From: JABCYV01 sp963729325 | Lineage (GTDB): Bacteria > Acidobacteriota > Terriglobia > Terriglobales > Acidobacteriaceae | Direction of reading: 5' to 3' | DNA: 64,000 nt | Assembly (NCBI GenBank): GCA_963729325.1 | Contig: CAVSNS010000033.1 | Location: 186,001 to 250,000 of the forward strand | Shown here: positions 58,495-64,000 of the stretch, piece by piece | How positions within the stretch are numbered: position 1 is the stretch's first letter | Layout: every line of letters begins with the position of its first letter | Notes under the pieces: model-generated | Told to the model about the DNA's origin: nothing | Seen by the model: only the letters and a program-made list of their open reading frames with translations | Databases searched by the model: none | Made by a program: the position numbers and the translations under genes

Positions 58495-58931
58495 GACGCT
58501 ATTTCGAGTCTCTCCGCCCAGCTGATGTGTTAGCCATTCACTCGGTTCCGGACGGGCTGTTTCTTGTCCGGGTGGATCGAGCGCACTATCACTGGCACAA
58601 GCAGAAGTCTTATTACGAGATTCGCTTCGTTGTCCTCAAGCCCCGGCATCTGACCGGGTGTTTCATGAGCGGCCGCCTGTACTGCACCCCCAGGGCAATG
58701 TGGAAGCTGAGTTGGTTCCTGCGCGACTTCGGCTACGACCGGGAACTGTTAGACAAGAATGAGATCGATGACCAGGCCTTGGTCGACCTCTGGGGCGTGG
58801 TAAAGGTCAGCCAAGTCACGGTGCACGGCATCTCTCTCGTCAACTTCGATGGCTTTGCCCCGGCTGCGCGTTGGGAAGAGCTCTCTGTCTTTACCGACGG
58901 TGATCATCGTGGGTCCGAGGTGTCCTCATGA
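58491..58931 (+). CDS. Cassette gene 2: unknown, 146 aa
   Basis: Starts at GTG overlapping the upstream stop and itself overlaps the next gene by ATGA. Beta-rich N-terminus (LFLVRVDRAHYHWHKQKSYY, IRFVVLKPRHLTGCFMSGRL), then YCTPRAMWKLSWFLRDFGYD and WGVVKVSQVTVHGISLVNFD. The layout (beta sheet plus WKLxxFL helix) resembles phage proteins that bind single-stranded DNA beside annealases, but I cannot place it in a family. Confidence 0.6.
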   Translation: MRRYFESLRPADVLAIHSVPDGLFLVRVDRAHYHWHKQKSYYEIRFVVLKPRHLTGCFMSGRLYCTPRAMWKLSWFLRDFGYDRELLDKNEIDDQALVDLWGVVKVSQVTVHGISLVNFDGFAPAARWEELSVFTDGDHRGSEVSS

Positions 58932-59732
58932 CCTACAGCTACACCCAGATCAGCCAGTACCTTACCTGCCCGCGACGCTACAAGCATCGCTACCTCGATG
59001 GCTGGCGGGAGAAGGATACCCGGGCCGCGATGCTCTTCGGCCGAGCCTTCGAACAGGCACTGGCGGCCTACTTCCTCCGCGAAGACTCGACCGCGGTATT
59101 GTTTCGCGAGTGGGCGGCCTGCCAGAACCAAGGTCTGCAGTATTCCAAAGGCGATACCTGGGACCGAATGTTGCAGCAAGGGATTCAGCTGCTGGAGCGC
59201 TTCTGCCAGGACGACCGCATCCGCATTCGCCAGCCTCGCCGCAATCTGCAGATCAAGTTCACCCGGGCGGTCTCAGAAACCAATGACTTCGTGGCCTACG
59301 TCGATGCTATCGGGCACCTGGATGACACACGCTCTCTGCTCGAGTGGAAGACCACTGCCAGCCGCTACCCCGAGGAACCGGAGGGTCTGCTGGCCCTCGA
59401 CCCACAACTGGTTTGCTATTCCTGGATGACAGGCATTGCCGAAGTTGCCCAGGTCGTATTCGTCCGCAAGCGGCTGGTTGAGGTTCAATACCTCCACACC
59501 ACAATCACCGACGAGCAGCGCCAGGAGTTCGGGCGGTCTGGTTGAAGACACGATCAGGAGGATCGAGTCGGCCGAATTTCTGCCCCACAGCGGTATTCGA
59601 TTTCCCCAGAACCCCTGCAGCAGTTGCCCATACCTAGGACTCTGTCTGGGACGACAGAATTTGGTCGAGGCCGCCCTGATCAGGCGGCCAGGAGCAGAAG
59701 ATCTTGGCTGGCTTGACGAGCTTACGTACTAG
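58928..59732 (+). CDS. Cassette gene 3: PD-(D/E)XK nuclease with iron-sulfur Cys (frameshifted)
   Basis: RecB/Cas4-type nuclease: YSYTQISQYLTCPRRYKHRY at the N-terminus with the first Cys, GRAFEQALAAYF, then the catalytic core VAYVDAIG and LLEWKTTASRY (D, ExK), and QLVCYSWM. An extra G near 59531 breaks the frame; the other frame continues GLVEDTIRRIESAEFLPHSG and finishes with CSSCPYLGLCLG, supplying the C-terminal Cys set that with the N-terminal Cys can bind a 4Fe-4S cluster. Overlaps gene 2 by ATGA; ten bases to gene 4. Expected to be a DNA exonuclease or end-processing enzyme. Confidence 0.82.
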
Positions 59733-60140
59733 GAATCCACCTATGCCGCCCAAGCTCAACCGTCGACGGGCCCTATTCGTACTGACCAAGATTGATGAGA
59801 TCTTGGCCTGGGAACGGCGGACAGAAACCGAGCGCGACACCCGCTTCGTCGAACTGGGACGCTATCTGTGCGAAGTCCGGGCGGGTCAGTACTGGCGGCT
59901 GGAGAACCTTAAGTCGTTCGATGAGTTTCTAGAAAGGCGCTTCCCGGAATCGAGGAGGAAAGCCTACTACCTGATGTCGATCCACGAGCACTTGCCGCCG
60001 CAGGTGCGGAGAGAACTGAAAGAGGTGGGATGGACGAAGGTGATTTCGCTATCCTCATTTGGCCCACCTTCGCGTATTTGATTTGGCCCACCCCATAACC
60101 GATTGCCTACCCTGTCCTGGCCAGCCGGAATGGGGAGGCG

Positions 60141-61688
60141 ATGGACAGGAGACGCAAGGTTGAGCTGTTCGAACAGATCCGACGAGAGTACCGCTTCGGA
60201 GTGGGAACGATTCAAGGAGTGGCGAACATGCTGGGCGTGCATCGGCGCATGGTGCGTCAGGCACTCGCCAGCGCGATCCCGCCGGAGCGCAAGGTTCCGG
60301 CGCGAACAAAGCCACAGCTCGGGCCGGTAATCGAGTTCATCGATGAGATTCTGCGAGCTGACCAGCAAGCTCCCCGCAAGCAGCGCCACACGGCACACCG
60401 CATCTGGGAACGGATTCGTCAGGAGCGCCCCGAAAGCATGGTGGCCGAGGCGACGGTGCGTCGCTACGTGCAGTATCGCAAGGAACAGCTGGGCATGACG
60501 ACACGAGAAACGTTTGTGCCGCAGAGCTATGACTGGGGCAGTGAGGCGCAGGTGGATTGGTACGAGGCTTTCGCGGAGGTAATGGGCGAGCGGTGCAAAG
60601 TGTACTGTTTTGCCATGCGCTCGATGGCGAGTGGCGGGGCGTTTCATCGCGCCTACTATCACGCCACGCAGCAGGCCTTCTTGGAAGCGCACGAGTTGGC
60701 GTTTGACTATTTCGGCGGAATGTTTCGGAGCCTGCGCTATGACAACCTGAAGAGCGCAGTGAAAAAGATTTTGCGCGGCTATCAGCGGGAAGAGACCGAA
60801 CGGCTGATCGCCTTCCGCTCGCACTGGGGCTTTCAGAGCGACTTCTGCAATCCGGCACGAGGCAACGAGAAGGGTGGCGTGGAAGGCGAAGTCGGCTACT
60901 TCCGGCGCAATCATCTGGTGCCGCTGCCGCGCGTGCAAAGCTTAGACGAGCTGAATCAACTTTTGCTCGATGGCTGCCGTGCCGAGGAACAGCGGCGGAT
61001 CGCGGGCAAACCGCACACCGTGGGCGAAGCCATGCGGATCGAGCGTGAGCATCTGCTGGCGTTGCCTGCGGAAGGATTTGAGCTGGCCGAGACCAGCTTT
61101 CCTGTCGTGGATGGCAAAGGCTGTGTGAAAGTGCGCACCAACTGGTACTCGACTCCACTGAAGCCGGGCACGCGCCCGCGCGTGAAGTTGCTGCCGGCCT
61201 ATGTCGAAGTTTGGCAGGAGCGGGAGTGCGTGGCGCGGCACGAGCGCAGCTACTCCCGTCAGCAACAGGTGCTCGATCTGGAGCATTACCTGGACGTGCT
61301 GGAACGCAAGCCGGGCGCACTGGCAGGATCGAGTCCACTGAAGCAGTGGCGGGAACGCGGACGCTGGCCAGAAAGTTTTGATCGTTTGTGGCAGAGCTTG
61401 CGCGAGCGGCACGGCCCACAGGCCGGCACGCGGGCGATGATCGAGTTGCTCGCGCTAGGTAAGCGCCACGGCTGGGATCGATTGCAACGAGCGATTGAAG
61501 AGTCGCTGGCCTTGGGTTGTACGGATGCAGCCGCGGTGCGGCATCTGGTCACCGCGAATGAACTCAGTCGTCCACGCAGCGAGCCGTTTCCGTTGGGCGG
61601 CCTCGAATGCTATGACCGACCGTTGCCCCAGATGCAGGAGTACGACCTACTCCTCGGCATCGGCGCTAGCGCGGAGGTGGCACGATGA
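60141..61688 (+). CDS. istA: IS21 transposase IstA
   Basis: 515 residues. An N-terminal helix-turn-helix (TIQGVANMLGVHRRMVRQAL) is followed by the DDE core: Asp in SEAQVDWYEAF, Asp in LRYDNLKSAV and Glu in NEKGGVEGEVGYFRRN. A beta-barrel-like C-terminal domain includes CVKVRTNWYSTPLKPG. Frame intact, in contrast to many neighbours. Confidence 0.95.
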   Translation: MDRRRKVELFEQIRREYRFGVGTIQGVANMLGVHRRMVRQALASAIPPERKVPARTKPQLGPVIEFIDEILRADQQAPRKQRHTAHRIWERIRQERPESMVAEATVRRYVQYRKEQLGMTTRETFVPQSYDWGSEAQVDWYEAFAEVMGERCKVYCFAMRSMASGGAFHRAYYHATQQAFLEAHELAFDYFGGMFRSLRYDNLKSAVKKILRGYQREETERLIAFRSHWGFQSDFCNPARGNEKGGVEGEVGYFRRNHLVPLPRVQSLDELNQLLLDGCRAEEQRRIAGKPHTVGEAMRIEREHLLALPAEGFELAETSFPVVDGKGCVKVRTNWYSTPLKPGTRPRVKLLPAYVEVWQERECVARHERSYSRQQQVLDLEHYLDVLERKPGALAGSSPLKQWRERGRWPESFDRLWQSLRERHGPQAGTRAMIELLALGKRHGWDRLQRAIEESLALGCTDAAAVRHLVTANELSRPRSEPFPLGGLECYDRPLPQMQEYDLLLGIGASAEVAR

Positions 61689-62464
61689 ACCCGCCCACGC
61701 AAGCTCTGGAACATGCGAGTGTGCGCCAGTATTGCAAGGCGCTACGCATGCCGGTCATCGCCGCCAATTTCTTGCGCTTATCCGAGCAGGCGATCAAAGA
61801 GCAGCGCAACCACATCGGGTATCTGGAAGCCTTGTTGGCTATGGAGGCGGAGGAACGCGACCGCCACGCCATTGAAAACCGTATTCGCGATGCCAAGCTG
61901 CCCCGGTTGAAGACGCTGGAGGAGTTCGATTTTAATCAGGCGCGGCAGATTCCAGCGGCGAAGATCCGCGAGCTAGCCGAAGGCGCCTACATCGAACGCG
62001 CGGAACCGGTGGTGTTCATGGGCGAGTGTGGCACGGGCAAAACGCACCTGGCCACGGGATTGTGCGTCGCCGCGTGCCGCCAGAAACGGCGAGCGCGATT
62101 CACCACAGCCGCGAACTTGGTCAACGAGTTGGTCGAAGCCCGGCAGCAGAATGCTGTGAAACGCGTGCTGACGCGTTGGTTGCGCTATGACGTGATCGTG
62201 CTCGATGAAGTGGGCTACGTACCGCTGGCCGACATCGGCGCGGAGTTCCTGTTTCAGGTGATCGCGGAGCGAGCCGAACGGGCGGCGTTGATCGTGACCA
62301 CGAACCTGCCGTTCTCGGAATGGACGCAGGTGTTTCCCAATCCGCGCCTCTGCAAAGCTTTGTTGGATCGCATCACCGACCGGGCGCACATCATCGAGAC
62401 GGGCACGGAATCGTATCGCTTTCGCAGAACGCTGGAGGTGCGGCAGAAAAAGAAAGCCTCGTAG
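61685..62464 (+). CDS. istB: IS21 helper ATPase IstB
   Basis: 259 residues starting within the istA stop (ATGA). AAA+ motifs: Walker A GECGTGKTHLATG and Walker B DVIVLDEVGYVPL, with TNLPFSEWTQVF as sensor region. IstB forms an oligomer on target DNA and stimulates IstA. Confidence 0.95.
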   Translation: MNPPTQALEHASVRQYCKALRMPVIAANFLRLSEQAIKEQRNHIGYLEALLAMEAEERDRHAIENRIRDAKLPRLKTLEEFDFNQARQIPAAKIRELAEGAYIERAEPVVFMGECGTGKTHLATGLCVAACRQKRRARFTTAANLVNELVEARQQNAVKRVLTRWLRYDVIVLDEVGYVPLADIGAEFLFQVIAERAERAALIVTTNLPFSEWTQVFPNPRLCKALLDRITDRAHIIETGTESYRFRRTLEVRQKKKAS

Positions 62465-63037
62465 TTGCGAGCGGAGCGCTTCTACGCAGCTGAGCCGAGG
62501 AAGGGATTCAGGCGCCATCCCTTCCTCGGCGCTCCATCCCGGCTGAAAGACGATTCGCTAGGAACGAAACAGGAACTTTACGACCCCAGGGTGGGCCAGA
62601 TGAAAGTATCAAAGGTGGGCCAAGTCAGGTTGTCAAAAGCAGAAGGGGTTGGAACTGGCGAAGCTGGCACGGCGGGACGGGCAGGAATTCGATTGTGCAA
62701 CCTGGTTGCACAAAGCCCGCTCGATGCCGAAGGAAGAGTTCAAACGGGAGGTCGAGAAGGAACTGACCGGGCGGGAAACGGAACCCTGGGAAATCATCTA
62801 TTTCAAGCTGTACAAGAGCCAGATCCCGGTGATTGAGCAAGCGATCGAGACCGCGGCTCTTATGCTGGGGAGCGATAAATCCCGCGGTTATTGTCTGGAG
62901 ATGATCTGCGCGGATTTCCTGGCGGGGGCCAACCTGGACAATCCCGACCTGCTTTTGCACTCGATCTCACGCTCTTTCAAATTCCTGCCGGCTGAACAAC
63001 AACAGGCATTTGTGGCTCATGCCCTTGAGAAGGCATC

Positions 63038-63280
63038 GTGAACCAAATTCGAGCAAAGAAACCTCGGCTGCGACTCTCCCCCGAGTTGTACGAAGACGTC
63101 CGTCAGCAAGTACTACGTCGAGACGGTTGGCGATGCCAGAGTTGCGGCACCATGTCGAATCTTGAAGTGCACCACAAGCAGCTACGTAGTCATTCTGGAA
63201 GTGACATTGAAGATAATCTAATTACGCTATGCGACCCCTGCCACAAGTCGGTCCATTGCTCGAAGAGATCTCACTGGTGA
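63038..63280 (+). CDS. Cassette gene 5: HNH endonuclease, 80 aa
   Basis: GTG overlaps the upstream stop. RQQVLRRDGWRCQSCGTMSN with LEVHHKQLRSHSGSDIEDNL and TLCDPCHKSVH gives the HNH core (HH, N, H) and two CxxC pairs for zinc. A short stand-alone nuclease; in phages such genes lie near packaging or recombination genes. Last gene of the coupled cassette. Confidence 0.88.
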   Translation: MNQIRAKKPRLRLSPELYEDVRQQVLRRDGWRCQSCGTMSNLEVHHKQLRSHSGSDIEDNLITLCDPCHKSVHCSKRSHW

Positions 63281-63345
63281 GGTGGTGTTTTGGGCTCATA
63301 ACCAAGAATCGCTAGTTTAAGTCCATCCCCAACCCCACACTCTGC

Positions 63346-63368
63346 GTTCTCCAGGTGGCCTGGAGAAC
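63346..63368. terminator. 10-bp perfect hairpin between convergent genes
   Basis: GTTCTCCAGG-TGG-CCTGGAGAAC between the HNH gene and the convergent SH3-like gene. No T-tract is present, so it could be a bidirectional terminator of weak type or an operator. Confidence 0.5.
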
Positions 63369-63402
63369 TGTGCGGTCAAGGTCTAACCACGGCTGACTAC
63401 CG

Positions 63403-64000
63403 CTAGCGGCGCTTTCTGCGGGCAACGGGCTTTGGCGGCTGTTCTCCTGGCGCCAGGACGCGCCGCACGATGGGCGTGTTCAGCTTGTACTTTCGCTCTA
63501 CTACACTTCCGCTGTCGTCTTTCACGCGCAACACGAACACTGGCAACATGCCTTCTTTCTCGAAGTCTTCCTGCGAGACGGAAACCGGCAGCACGCCATT
63601 CAGGTTGCGCTCGCGGTAGGCGGTCTCGTAGCGGTGGCGTTTGACGTTCCAGGTGAAAACGCGGATCTGGTTATAGTCGAAAGGCATGCCGTCTTTGGGT
63701 TCGGTCAGGACCACCAGATATTGCGCGACTTTCTTGTCACCATCCGCAACCTGATTCAGCATAAAGAAAGCGACGATGCGCTGACCCTCGGCATATTGCG
63801 CGATCTCAAGCGGCGCATCGATGTCGAGCATGCGCCCCAGGACCCAGCCCACGTGTCCCTGAGCATCGCGAACGAGCCACCAGTCTTCCATCGGCGGAGC
63901 TACGGGCTGGGATTGCTTTCTGTCGGGAGCGGGTCTCGCGCCGCCGGGCAACTTCTTCTCGCTGGTGGCGCGCTTCAGAATGGAAACTTTGGAGCCCTGA
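63403..64000 (-). CDS. SH3-like domain protein, 5' partial
   Basis: The minus-strand frame stays open to the window edge, so the start is outside. The visible part has bacterial SH3-type strands (GSKVSILKRATS, then MEDWWLVRDAQGHVGWVLGR), a beta-rich region (RIVAFFMLNQVADGDKKVAQ, QIRVFTWNVKRHRYETAYR) and a basic tail (PVARRKRR). Likely secreted or envelope-bound, as such proteins usually are; function unknown. Confidence 0.65.
   Translation of the reverse strand, partial: QGSKVSILKRATSEKKLPGGARPAPDRKQSQPVAPPMEDWWLVRDAQGHVGWVLGRMLDIDAPLEIAQYAEGQRIVAFFMLNQVADGDKKVAQYLVVLTEPKDGMPFDYNQIRVFTWNVKRHRYETAYRERNLNGVLPVSVSQEDFEKEGMLPVFVLRVKDDSGSVVERKYKLNTPIVRRVLAPGEQPPKPVARRKRR

Larger units (their letters stand above)
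60041..62641 (+). mobile_element. IS21-family insertion sequence, complete (2601 bp)
   Basis: The ends are 28-bp inverted repeats (60041-60068 and 62614-62641; 21 of 28 identical, starting TG) with TTGGCCCACC innermost. A second copy of that motif lies exactly 24 bp further in at both ends, the multiple-terminal-repeat layout of IS21 elements. The 5-bp duplication GAAGG flanks it (60036-60040 and 62642-62646). It contains intact istA and istB in the usual overlap. Confidence 0.92.
59743..63041 (+). pseudogene. Cassette gene 4: helical protein interrupted by IS21
   Basis: The first part (59743-60040) reads MPPKLNRRRALFVLTKIDEI to RRELKEVGWTK. After removal of the IS and one copy of the 5-bp target duplication it continues in frame as GLELAKLARRDGQEFDCATW and on to 63041 (about 230 residues in total). 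The protein is highly helical (WERRTETERDTRFVELGRYL, SFDEFLERRFPESRRKAYYL); the N-terminal half resembles a DNA-binding helical bundle, with no family recognised. Its end overlaps the HNH gene start by GTGA. The insertion should inactivate it. Confidence 0.7.

Noticed and set aside
58928..59732. Cas4 nuclease as a sign of a CRISPR locus
   Set aside because: No repeats or other cas genes within the window; the operon partners fit a recombination cassette better.
60337..61419. A 360-residue open frame antisense to istA
   Set aside because: Arg/Ser/Pro-rich shadow of the transposase; no start signal or known motif.

Overview
The window most likely comes from an acidobacterium (Acidobacteriota, Terriglobia-like). 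This rests on content, not a search: two Oar-type TonB-dependent outer-membrane proteins with N-terminal carboxypeptidase-regulatory domains, a CRTAC1/UnbV-redoxin-TPR giant, many secreted TPR and beta-propeller proteins, a DUF2934 protein, an NAxKHGL-type multicopy protein and moderately high GC. Many genes carry single-base indels, including the essential atpA and atpH, so most frameshifts look like consensus errors, often in short homopolymers. I describe such genes as one unit and give the break position.

Region 1 (1-24.3 kb) is a catabolic locus built around N-glycosidic bonds. It holds an AA_synth protein, two amidohydrolases (one deaminase-like, one enamidase-like), a nicotinamidase-like cysteine hydrolase, an Oar-like TonB receptor behind a clear sigma70-type promoter, five nucleoside-hydrolase paralogues, a secreted NADAR-like protein and a ribokinase. 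Three of the hydrolases have a rewritten metal-site motif. NH4-NADAR-NH3-NH5 form a tight operon. I infer periplasmic scavenging of nucleosides, possibly NAD or ADP-ribose fragments: import, cleavage of base from ribose, ribose phosphorylation, and base deamidation or deamination.

Region 2 (24.3-37.1 kb) has a ferritin-like protein, an HdeD-like protein and a selenocysteine tRNA. The last 24 bases of this tRNA recur exactly 9.4 kb downstream, bracketing a putative integrated island. The island carries small proteins, a metallopeptidase, ribosomal protein S21, a hybrid histidine kinase with a PilZ tail and a Flp-type pilin, but no recognisable integrase.

Region 3 (37.1-51.6 kb) is core genome. 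It has a secreted beta-propeller protein, the ATP synthase operon (b, b, delta, alpha, gamma, beta, epsilon; a and c are not here) with a family of palindromic repeats in the spacers, a GT39-like membrane glycosyltransferase, hflX and hfq. There are also a possible small RNA, a MITE-like inverted-repeat element and a PuuD-like membrane protein.

Region 4 (51.6-64 kb) has a second Oar-like receptor, a DUF309 gene, a decayed NAxKHGL gene, and a translationally coupled five-gene cassette behind a divergent XRE regulator with a palindromic operator. The cassette encodes a possible annealing protein, an unknown, a RecB/Cas4-like nuclease, an unknown helical protein and an HNH nuclease. A complete IS21-family element interrupts its fourth gene, with a 5-bp target duplication that lets the host frame be restored exactly. 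The window ends inside an SH3-like protein.
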